7,003 nucleotides of DNA. Source: Chitinophagales bacterium (GTDB lineage Bacteria > Bacteroidota > Bacteroidia > Chitinophagales > Saprospiraceae). The stretch lies in NCBI GenBank assembly GCA_013297575.1, contig JAAFHO010000309.1:1-7003 (forward strand), given 5' to 3'. Shown piece by piece: positions 1-5,114 of the stretch (position 1 is the first letter of the stretch; each line of letters starts with the position of its first letter). The notes below the pieces were generated by a model. That model was not told where the DNA came from. It searched no databases and saw only the letters and a list, made by a program, of their open reading frames with translations. The position numbers and the translations under genes are program-made.

Positions 1-911
1 CGGCGTTCTCCGCCGCCGCCACCAGTGCGACGATCTCCGCCACCACCGCCACCGCGACGATCTCCGCCACCGCCGCCACCGCGACGATCTCCACCGCCAC
101 CACCGCGACGATCTCCACCGCCACCGCGACGATCTCCGCCACCGCGACGATCTCCACCGCCACCGCGACGATCATTGCCACCACCGCTATTACCGCGGTC
201 ACCACCGGTGCCCTCTGCTGCTGCAAATGGAGTCAATTCACGTTTTTGAAGTACTTCTCCTTTGAATATCCATACTTTGATACCGATTTTTCCATAAACA
301 GTCAACGCTTCTACGTTGGCGTAATCAATATCGGCACGGAAAGTATGCAATGGTGTACGTCCTTCTTTGTATTCTTCAGTACGAGCGATCTCGGCACCAG
401 CCAAACGACCACCAACACGAACTTTAATACCTTCACCACCGGCACGAATGGTTGCTTGAATAGCAGCCTTAATGGTACGGCGATAGTTAGCACGACCTTC
501 GATTTGCTTAGCGATTTGGTCACCTACTACTGTGGCATCCAATTCTGGCTTGCGAATCTCGAAGATATTGATTTGTACGTCCTTACCGGTCAATACTTTC
601 AATTCTTCTTTGATCATGTCCACCTCTTGGCCACCTTTACCGATAATGATACCAGGCCGGCTAGTGTGGATAGTAACGGTTACCCGCTTCATCGTGCGCT
701 CGATTACCACACGGCTGATACCGTTTTGTACAGGCTTGTTACGATCACGAGGATCGTTATTGGCCGTTTTTGGCTTACGAGTACGGAGGTAAGAGCGAAT
801 TTTTTCGTCTTCTACCACTTTGAGACCGTAGTCTTTATCGGCGAACCAGTTAGAGTCCCAACCACGGATGATACCTAAACGGTTACCTATTGGATTTGCT
901 TTTTGACCCAT
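1..911 (-). CDS. rpsC: 30S ribosomal protein S3, 3' end cut by window edge
   Basis: S3 sits in the head of the small subunit at the mRNA entry site and helps unwind mRNA. I translated it from the ATG at 911 (MGQKANPIGNRLGIIRGW); 303 codons are visible with no stop before the edge. The KH domain has the loop GIIIGKGGQE at residues 87-96. The helicase-type basic residues RRTIK are at 144-148, and the C-terminal domain includes GRLAGAEIARTEEYKEGR at 168-185. Two oddities stand out. An extra stretch of about 14 residues, rich in K, R, N, D and P, lies between RSYL (39-42) and SRVVIER (66-72). From about residue 234 a low-complexity tail of DRR plus glycine runs extends at least 70 residues past the normal end of about 233. 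It lies 45 bases after rplV. The identity is certain; the true C-terminus is not visible. Confidence 0.97.
   Translation of the reverse strand, partial: MGQKANPIGNRLGIIRGWDSNWFADKDYGLKVVEDEKIRSYLRTRKPKTANNDPRDRNKPVQNGISRVVIERTMKRVTVTIHTSRPGIIIGKGGQEVDMIKEELKVLTGKDVQINIFEIRKPELDATVVGDQIAKQIEGRANYRRTIKAAIQATIRAGGEGIKVRVGGRLAGAEIARTEEYKEGRTPLHTFRADIDYANVEALTVYGKIGIKVWIFKGEVLQKRELTPFAAAEGTGGDRGNSGGGNDRRGGGGDRRGGGDRRGGGGDRRGGGGGDRRGGGGGGDRRGGGGGGDRRTGGGGGER
27..173 (-). repeat. In-frame tandem repeat coding the DRR-glycine tail of S3
   Basis: The nine bases gcgacgatc (plus strand) occur seven times, starting at 27, 54, 81, 105, 126, 144 and 165. The steps are 27, 27, 24, 21, 18 and 21 bases, all multiples of three. 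Each copy encodes Asp-Arg-Arg on the minus strand. The copies are separated by runs of glycine codons; from N- to C-terminal the run lengths are 4, 3, 4, 5, 6 and 6, then Thr plus 5. Such a repeat is likely to vary in length between strains, and is also a place where assembly could go wrong. Confidence 0.95.
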
Positions 912-916
912 TATGT

Positions 917-946
917 TGAGCGTTTGAGCGATTTGTTTAGTGAGCG
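917..946 (-). repeat. Three short direct repeats (CGCTCA) before rpsC
   Basis: The plus-strand hexamer tgagcg occurs at 917-922, 925-930 and 941-946, inside the 45-base rplV-rpsC spacer. In the mRNA it reads CGCUCA three times, just ahead of the rpsC ATG. It may be chance. A translational or protein-binding role is only a guess. Confidence 0.3.
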
Positions 947-956
947 ATGAACAGAA

Positions 957-1319
957 TTATGCTTCAGTGTCGAGTGCAACTTTATTAGCCACAACAAGCG
1001 TCACGTGATTGCGACGTTTGCGTACACGGTACGCACGGCCCTGAGGAGCAGGAAGGAAGCGGTAGATAATGCCTCCGGGATCAACCATTGCGGTTTTCAC
1101 ATAGAGTTCATAATCGTCGGAGCTATCCGTATCTGCTTTCTGTTGCCAGTTGTTGATCGCAGAGAGGAGGAGTTTTTCCAACCACACTGCGGCCTCTTTG
1201 TTCGTGTACTTGAGAATGCTGAGGGCATCTTCTACACGTTTACCGCGAATATTGTCCACTACCAAACGCATCTTGCGTGGAGACATGGGACAGTTATTAA
1301 GTTTTGCTACAGCTTCCAT
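957..1319 (-). CDS. rplV: 50S ribosomal protein L22
   Basis: L22 binds 23S rRNA; its long beta-hairpin lines the peptide exit tunnel. The 120 residues begin MEAVAKLNNCPMSPRKMRLV, with the family's SPRKMRLVVDNIRGK segment at 13-27. The tunnel hairpin is around 82-103 (FLPAPQGRAYRVRKRRNHV), which is also where macrolide-resistance changes are known in this family. The length is slightly above the roughly 110 of E. coli because of a short C-terminal extension. The start codon is only 2 bases after the rpsS stop, so translation is probably coupled. The upstream bases are A-rich with no Shine-Dalgarno. Confidence 0.97.
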   Translation of the reverse strand: MEAVAKLNNCPMSPRKMRLVVDNIRGKRVEDALSILKYTNKEAAVWLEKLLLSAINNWQQKADTDSSDDYELYVKTAMVDPGGIIYRFLPAPQGRAYRVRKRRNHVTLVVANKVALDTEA

Positions 1320-1321
1320 GT

Positions 1322-1588
1322 TTATTTTTTATTGCCCCCGTGACCGCGGAAATTGCGGGTTGGAGAAAATTCACCCAATTTGTGACCCACCATGTTTTCA
1401 GTAACGAAAACAGGTACGAATGTTTTACCATTGTGCACTGCAATAGTCTCACCAACCATGTCAGGGATGATCATTGATGCACGGCTCCAGGTTTTAATCA
1501 CCTGTTTGCGGGTATTTTGTTTTGCTTTTTCCACTTTAGCCAACAACGAGTGATGGACATAAGGGCCTTTCTTCAGCGAACGAGGCAT
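1322..1588 (-). CDS. rpsS: 30S ribosomal protein S19
   Basis: S19 is in the head of the small subunit, partners with S13 and contacts the A-site tRNA and the large subunit. The 88 residues begin MPRSLKKGPYVHHSLL, the family's start. The conserved core HNGKTFVPVFVTENMVGHKL is at about 52-71 and is followed by GEFSPTRNFRGHGG. The length is typical (92 in E. coli). It follows rplB by 41 bases and precedes rplV by 2 bases. Nothing in it looks unusual. Confidence 0.97.
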   Translation of the reverse strand: MPRSLKKGPYVHHSLLAKVEKAKQNTRKQVIKTWSRASMIIPDMVGETIAVHNGKTFVPVFVTENMVGHKLGEFSPTRNFRGHGGNKK

Positions 1589-1629
1589 ATTTTGTTACCC
1601 AGTTATTAGTGAAAATAAAAATTATTGAA

Positions 1630-2457
1630 TTATGATTTCTTCTTACGGCTTACGATCAACGCATTAGACGCTTTTGTGCGGCTACGTGTTTTCAAGCCCT
1701 TAGAAGGAATACCTTTACGGCTACGTGGGTGACCACCGGATGCGCGACCCTCACCACCACCCATTGGGTGATCGACTGGGTTCATCACAACTGGACGCGT
1801 ACGTGGGCGCCAGCCTTTCCAACGGTTACGACCCGCTTTACCCATAATTTCGAGGTTGTGGTCAGAGTTACCTACGATACCGATAGTGGCACGGCAAGTA
1901 GCCAAGATACGACGCACCTCACCGGAAGGCATTTTCACTACTGCGTAGCGATCCTCACGGCCCATCAATTGGCCGGAGTTACCAGCACTACGTGCAAGAG
2001 TACCACCGCCGCCTGGGCGCAATTCGATATTATGAATAAAAGCACCTAGTGGCACCTCTGAAAGGTACATGCAGTTACCAGTTTCTGGTGCAACACCTTT
2101 ACCTGATTCTACTTGGTCACCGGCTTTAAGGCCTTTTGGTGCGATTATATAGGTCTTTTCACCGTCTGCATAATTCAGCAATGCGATAAAAGCACTACGA
2201 TTTGGATCGTATTGAATACTGTCAACCGTTGCTACACCCTCTTTATCGCGTTTGAAGTCGATAATACGGTAGCGGCGTTTGTGTCCACCACCGCGGTTAC
2301 GCATCGTACGGCGTCCATCGGAGTTACGACCGCCAGTGCTCTTCATTGGAGCGAGCAATGACCTTTCGGGCGATACGCCTTTAGTCAAATCCGAACGGTC
2401 GATCGCTACTCGAAAGCGGGAACCTGGGGAAATGGGATTGAATTTCTTGACTGCCAT
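1630..2457 (-). CDS. rplB: 50S ribosomal protein L2
   Basis: L2 is a primary 23S rRNA binding protein near the peptidyl-transferase centre and is needed for subunit joining. The protein has 275 residues (273 in E. coli). The N-terminal OB-type domain includes TGGRNSDGRRTMRNRGGGHK at 41-60. The SH3-like domain includes LRPGGGGTLARSAG at 146-159. The C-terminal segment MNPVDHPMGGGEGR at 225-238 keeps the conserved histidine (His230, matching the His implicated in peptidyl transfer in E. coli). The next conserved position is Met where many bacteria have His, which I believe is common in Bacteroidota. The C-terminus is basic (SRKKKS). It lies 17 bases after rplW. Confidence 0.98.
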   Translation of the reverse strand: MAVKKFNPISPGSRFRVAIDRSDLTKGVSPERSLLAPMKSTGGRNSDGRRTMRNRGGGHKRRYRIIDFKRDKEGVATVDSIQYDPNRSAFIALLNYADGEKTYIIAPKGLKAGDQVESGKGVAPETGNCMYLSEVPLGAFIHNIELRPGGGGTLARSAGNSGQLMGREDRYAVVKMPSGEVRRILATCRATIGIVGNSDHNLEIMGKAGRNRWKGWRPRTRPVVMNPVDHPMGGGEGRASGGHPRSRKGIPSKGLKTRSRTKASNALIVSRKKKS

Positions 2458-2474
2458 TATTAATAATTTATCAA

Positions 2475-2777
2475 TTATTCTTCTGTATTGCCGAAGATAT
2501 TAATAGTTTCACCTTGAGTGAGGGTTACGAACGCTTTTTTATAAGACGATTTTGTACCGCGCACAATGGTAGTTTTAGTACTACGTGATTTTGGTTTACC
2601 CGGCATAACAGCGGTATTAACGCTAGTTACGCTCACGTTGAACATATTTTCTACGGCTTTACGGATTTCAATTTTATTGGCCGACTTAGCAACGATAAAC
2701 GCATAAGTGTTTTGTTTATCGGACAATTTTGTTGATTTCTCGGTAATAACCGGTTTGATCAGAATTTGCTTAACCAT
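2475..2777 (-). CDS. rplW: 50S ribosomal protein L23
   Basis: L23 surrounds the peptide exit and is the docking site for trigger factor and the signal recognition particle. The 100 residues match the family length. They include IKPVITEKSTKL at 7-18, the NKIEIRKAVENMFNVSVTSVNT helix-strand region at about 34-55, and the basic loop around 59-75, which in other bacteria reaches towards the tunnel. The spacing is 28 bases after rplD and 17 before rplB. Confidence 0.97.
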   Translation of the reverse strand: MVKQILIKPVITEKSTKLSDKQNTYAFIVAKSANKIEIRKAVENMFNVSVTSVNTAVMPGKPKSRSTKTTIVRGTKSSYKKAFVTLTQGETINIFGNTEE

Positions 2778-2805
2778 GATACTTTAATTTACCTCAGTTT
2801 GATAT

Positions 2806-3432
2806 TTATGAGCAAGATTCGGTGATTTTAGCAATTGCGCTTTCTGCGATTACAATCGTTCCTGCGTTCATGATCTGATAAGTATTCAGGTCAGATGCTG
2901 GTGCGATAGAAGACCTTTCGATATTACGCGCAGATAGATAAAGCATTTTATCGTATTCTGGTGTAACAGTGAGTGGCTTTTTATCTGCTACTTGCAACGC
3001 TGCAAGTATTTGAAGAAACGCTTTTGTTTTTGGTGCATCGAACGTGAAATCTTCAACGATCATAATGCTACCTGCTTGTGCTTTAGCAGAAAGCGCACTA
3101 CGACGAGCGAGCAATTTCACTTTAGCATTCACTTTTATATCGTAGTTGCGAGGGCGTGGACCGAATACACGGCCACCACCGCGGTACAATGGGTTGTTGA
3201 TGTCACCTTTACGTGATCCACCTGTTCCCTTTTGGCGGTGCAACTTACGAGTAGAACCACTCATTTCGCGGCGCTCCTTTGATTTGTGGGTACCTTGACG
3301 TTGTGCGTTCAGAAAACGTTTCACATCTAGCCACACACTGTGCTCATGCGGCTCAATCCCGAACACATTTGACGGAAGTTCAACCGTGCGGCCTGTGTCT
3401 TGACCTTGTATGTTATATACCGTGAGTTTCAT
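2806..3432 (-). CDS. rplD: 50S ribosomal protein L4
   Basis: L4 binds 23S rRNA and its extended loop reaches the exit-tunnel constriction opposite L22. In E. coli and several other bacteria L4 also represses the S10 operon by acting on the leader RNA. The 208 residues contain the loop at about 44-96 (AQRQGTHKSKERREMSGSTR, then RQKGTGGSRKGD and YRGGGRVFGPRPRNY), followed by the globular C-terminal domain. The length is normal for the family (201 in E. coli). It lies 17 bases after rplC. Its position in the same transcript as the rpsJ-rplC hairpin makes it a natural candidate regulator of that element, but this is inference only. Confidence 0.97.
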   Translation of the reverse strand: MKLTVYNIQGQDTGRTVELPSNVFGIEPHEHSVWLDVKRFLNAQRQGTHKSKERREMSGSTRKLHRQKGTGGSRKGDINNPLYRGGGRVFGPRPRNYDIKVNAKVKLLARRSALSAKAQAGSIMIVEDFTFDAPKTKAFLQILAALQVADKKPLTVTPEYDKMLYLSARNIERSSIAPASDLNTYQIMNAGTIVIAESAIAKITESCS

Positions 3433-3449
3433 TGTCTGTAAAATATGAA

Positions 3450-4070
3450 TTATTTTTCGATCACGACAACAGCACCTTTATGACCAGGAACCGCGCCTTT
3501 GATTAGAATTAGATTTTGTTCTGCGAAAATTTTCACCACTTTAAGGCGACGAACTTTCACGTTTACATTACCCATTTGTCCGCCCATCCTCATTCCTTTC
3601 ATTACTTTAGCAGCGAAAGATGAGTTACCAAGCGAACCTGGAGCACGAAGACGGTTGTGCTGACCGTGTGTTTGTTGCATTACACCACCGAAACCGTGGC
3701 GGCGTACAACACCTTGGAAACCTTTACCTTTTGATGTGCCTAGTACATTTACTTTGTCGCCTTCTTCGAAAATTTCACTTACTGTGATTTCGTCGCCGAG
3801 TGACTTAGAAATAGACATATCGCGGAACTCAAGTACTTCCGCTTTAGGTGTGGTACCAGCCTTGTCAAAGTGGCCAATAAGGCCGGCTGGAGTGTTTTTC
3901 ACTTTGCGATCTCCATATGCTAATTGTAGCGCGGAGTACCCATCGTGTTCTTTAGTGAGGACTTGTGTCACAACACATGGACCAACTTCGATTACCGTAC
4001 AGGCGATATTTCTACCTGTGCTATCATAGACGCTAGTCATACCGATTTTTTTACCAATCAGACCGTTCAC
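3450..4070 (-). CDS. rplC: 50S ribosomal protein L3, GTG start
   Basis: L3 is an early 23S rRNA binding protein whose central loop approaches the peptidyl-transferase centre. The 206 residues begin with GTG at 4070 (MNGLIGKKIGMTSVY). This matches the family N-terminus, and an in-frame TAA lies just 9 bases upstream, so no longer ATG start exists. The core includes VLGTSKGKGFQGVVRRHGFG at 109-128 and the tip region THGQHNRLRAPGSLG at 134-148. No Shine-Dalgarno is visible. It is separated from rpsJ by 251 bases that hold a hairpin and an upstream mini-ORF, so its expression may be controlled separately from S10. Confidence 0.97.
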   Translation of the reverse strand: MNGLIGKKIGMTSVYDSTGRNIACTVIEVGPCVVTQVLTKEHDGYSALQLAYGDRKVKNTPAGLIGHFDKAGTTPKAEVLEFRDMSISKSLGDEITVSEIFEEGDKVNVLGTSKGKGFQGVVRRHGFGGVMQQTHGQHNRLRAPGSLGNSSFAAKVMKGMRMGGQMGNVNVKVRRLKVVKIFAEQNLILIKGAVPGHKGAVVVIEK

Positions 4071-4184
4071 TGTCGTTTAATATATTTAGTTAACGATTGT
4101 TTGCGAATAAATGAACCGTGATAAAATTGCAAGACTTTTATACGGCTTTTCTGAGCGAAACGCGTTTAGGATTTGCTTAGACAC

Positions 4185-4222
4185 ACAAAAAGCGACTTTC
4201 CGTTACTCCGGAAACGCTTTCG
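4185..4222 (-). terminator. Bulged hairpin with short U-tract between rpsJ and rplC (possible attenuator)
   Basis: In the mRNA sense the 5' arm is AAAGCG followed by TTTCCG (4220-4209), the loop is GAGTAA, and the 3' arm is CGGAAA, a two-base GT bulge, then CGCTTT (4202-4189). This gives 12 base pairs. The sequence after the stem continues TTGTGTG, so the U-tract is five T's, three of which pair in the stem. The U-rich side lies on the minus strand only, so any termination would act on rpsJ-to-rplC transcription. It is weaker than a full terminator, which suits partial read-through. Confidence 0.5.
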
Positions 4223-4229
4223 GTGACAT
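4203..4229 (-). CDS. Possible eight-residue upstream peptide (speculative)
   Basis: An ATG at 4229 opens a reading frame MSPKAFPE that stops with TAA at 4205-4203. The stop lies in the loop of the hairpin, and most of the frame covers its 5' arm, so a ribosome translating it would prevent the stem from forming. No ribosome binding site is visible, and so short a frame arises easily by chance. It is listed only because of its exact placement. Confidence 0.15.
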   Translation of the reverse strand: MSPKAFPE

Positions 4230-4310
4230 CAGTTATTTTGAAAAATACATAATCAAAACACTTTGACAAATACCGGAAACACCAATCTTAATTCAGAAAA
4301 TAAATTTGCG

Positions 4311-4318
4311 TATCTTTG
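4311..4318 (+). promoter_or_regulatory. Promoter-like TATCTTTG box directed antisense to rpsJ
   Basis: TATCTTTG matches the Bacteroidota -7 consensus TAnnTTTG exactly and is followed by C. It lies just past the rpsJ stop on the opposite strand, so a transcript from it would run antisense through rpsJ. No good TTTG or TTG is found about 19-21 bases upstream, which lowers confidence. No plus-strand gene starts soon after it. Confidence 0.25.
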
Positions 4319-4321
4319 CGA

Positions 4322-4630
4322 TTAAGTCAACTTGACTTGGATATCAACGCCGCTCGGCAGTTCCAACTTGGAGAGCGCGTCCACTGTTTTTTGAGTGGGC
4401 GTGTAGATTTCGATCAAGCGCTTGTGGGTGCGCAACTGGAACTGCTCGCGAGCTTTCTTATTCACGTGCGGAGAGCGCAAAACTGTGAATACTTCTTTCT
4501 CGGTTGGCAGCGGAATCGGTCCTGTGACCATGGCCCCACTCGCACGTACTGTTTTTACGATTTTTTCAGTAGATTTATCTACCAAGTTATAGTCGTAAGA
4601 GCGTAATTTAATGCGAATTTTCTGATTCAT
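4322..4630 (-). CDS. rpsJ: 30S ribosomal protein S10 (NusE)
   Basis: S10 is in the head of the small subunit and, as NusE, pairs with NusB in transcription antitermination complexes and links to NusG. The 102 residues begin MNQKIRIKLRSYDYNLVDKS and include GPIPLPTEKEVFTVLRSPHV, then a KKAREQF segment and RTHKRLIEI. The end, GVDIQVKL, is typical. The length matches the family (103 in E. coli). It is the first gene of the operon here, about 75 bases downstream of a recognisable promoter, with a divergent non-ribosomal gene upstream instead of fusA. The long gap after it separates it from rplC. Confidence 0.98.
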   Translation of the reverse strand: MNQKIRIKLRSYDYNLVDKSTEKIVKTVRASGAMVTGPIPLPTEKEVFTVLRSPHVNKKAREQFQLRTHKRLIEIYTPTQKTVDALSKLELPSGVDIQVKLT

Positions 4631-4712
4631 TACCTATTAAAATAATTTAGAGAACTTTGTTGCCTTATTGAACCAAATATCATTTCGATACTATGCTTCT
4701 CCAAAGCGGCTG

Positions 4713-4744
4713 CAAAGGTAACTATATAGTTCCCGAACCACCAA
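4713..4744 (-). promoter_or_regulatory. rpsJ (S10 operon) promoter, Bacteroidota type
   Basis: On the minus strand TACCTTTG (4720-4713) fits the -7 consensus TAnnTTTG. TTGG (4744-4741) lies upstream with a 20-base spacer, within the usual range for the -33 TTG element. Transcription would start near 4706 and leave a 5' leader of about 75 bases before the rpsJ ATG. No other promoter of this kind is visible upstream of the operon. Confidence 0.6.
4720..4731. promoter_or_regulatory. Perfect 12-base palindrome inside the rpsJ promoter spacer
   Basis: AACTATATAGTT is its own reverse complement. It begins at the last base of the -7 box and fills about half of the spacer towards the -33 element. 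The symmetry continues outside with GG and CC after one mismatch. This is where a repressor dimer could block RNA polymerase. It could also be only AT-rich promoter sequence; the regulator, if any, is unknown. Confidence 0.3.
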
Positions 4745-4777
4745 GCAAATTTATATTTTTTTTAAAAAAAGTTTTTG

Positions 4778-5086
4778 ATGATAAAAAAGATGCTGCGACT
4801 ATACCCCAAAACACTACAAAATAGGGTGTTTTTATCGCGATTACTAGAATATTACTTAGTTGCATTACAGGACTCACCGCACCAACTGTCTTTGCGCAAC
4901 CTCGCTTGGGACACACATATCCCTGAATCGGTACTGCTACGCCTATTATATTATTATAGGACACCCGAAGATGAAACAGTGATTACTGCGGAGGACTTTC
5001 ACATCGCCTTTGCTAATATTATGGTACACTACCCTACCGTGCGGCTTTGGTGGGATGTAGATGGGCAGGTGTATGTATCTATATAA
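4778..5086 (+). CDS. Hypothetical protein of about 102 residues
   Basis: I do not recognise this protein. It is the only plausible plus-strand gene in the window, divergent from rpsJ and convergent with ppk2 (28 bases between stops). The frame opens with TTG at 4775, ATG at 4778 or ATG at 4790; a stop at 4763-4765 rules out anything longer. I chose 4778 as the first ATG. The predicted protein has a helical, aromatic-rich centre (LSRLLEYYLVAL, then LRNLAWDTHIPESVLLRLLY) that could be a small helix-turn-helix-like bundle, and a C-terminal part with RLWWDVDGQVYVSI. There is no signal peptide or membrane segment. No TAnnTTTG promoter or ribosome binding site is visible; the upstream sequence is a T-run followed by an A-run. 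An opposite-strand frame of 80 codons (4722-4964) overlaps it and looks less protein-like. Confidence 0.5.
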   Translation: MIKKMLRLYPKTLQNRVFLSRLLEYYLVALQDSPHQLSLRNLAWDTHIPESVLLRLLYYYRTPEDETVITAEDFHIAFANIMVHYPTVRLWWDVDGQVYVSI

Positions 5087-5114
5087 GTAGATCTATAACG
5101 AATAGAATGGCAGA

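Larger units (their letters stand above)
4071..4321 (-). promoter_or_regulatory. Long rpsJ-rplC spacer, candidate leader or attenuator region
   Basis: This 251-base non-coding stretch splits an otherwise tightly packed operon whose other spacers are 2 to 45 bases. In transcript order (falling coordinates) it contains a first copy of GTTTCCGG (4280-4273), an ATG opening an eight-codon ORF (4229), a bulged hairpin (4220-4189) holding the second GTTTCCGG, a U-rich stretch (about 4191-4185), the palindrome AAACGCGTTT (4167-4158) and the GTG of rplC. I see no clear TAnnTTTG promoter on the minus strand here, so rplC probably depends on read-through from rpsJ. I do not recognise a known Rfam-type r-protein leader. 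The regulatory role is inferred. Confidence 0.5.

Noticed and set aside
25..249. Plus-strand proline/arginine-rich 74-residue reading frame
   Set aside because: It is the mirror of the glycine-rich tail of S3 on the other strand; GGC/GGT/GGA glycine codons read as proline- and arginine-like codons in reverse.
246..878. Plus-strand 210-residue reading frame
   Set aside because: It lies wholly opposite rpsC, whose minus-strand translation is unmistakably S3.
4324..4338. Inverted repeat AAGTCAA-C-TTGACTT at the rpsJ stop
   Set aside because: It falls in codons for the conserved S10 end (QVKLT), so the symmetry is probably incidental, and the one-base centre makes a poor RNA hairpin.
4754..4770. 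T-run followed by A-run ahead of the orphan ORF, considered as a terminator
   Set aside because: A pure A/T self-complementary stretch without a GC stem; more likely an AT-rich promoter-upstream tract.
4722..4964. Minus-strand 80-residue reading frame upstream of rpsJ
   Set aside because: It overlaps the rpsJ promoter and the plus-strand ORF, with a low-complexity start and no family resemblance. Less likely than the plus-strand frame, though neither is proven.
5088..5095. Palindrome TAGATCTA in the gap between the convergent genes, considered as a terminator
   Set aside because: Only 8 bases with no loop and no T-run; too weak for a terminator.
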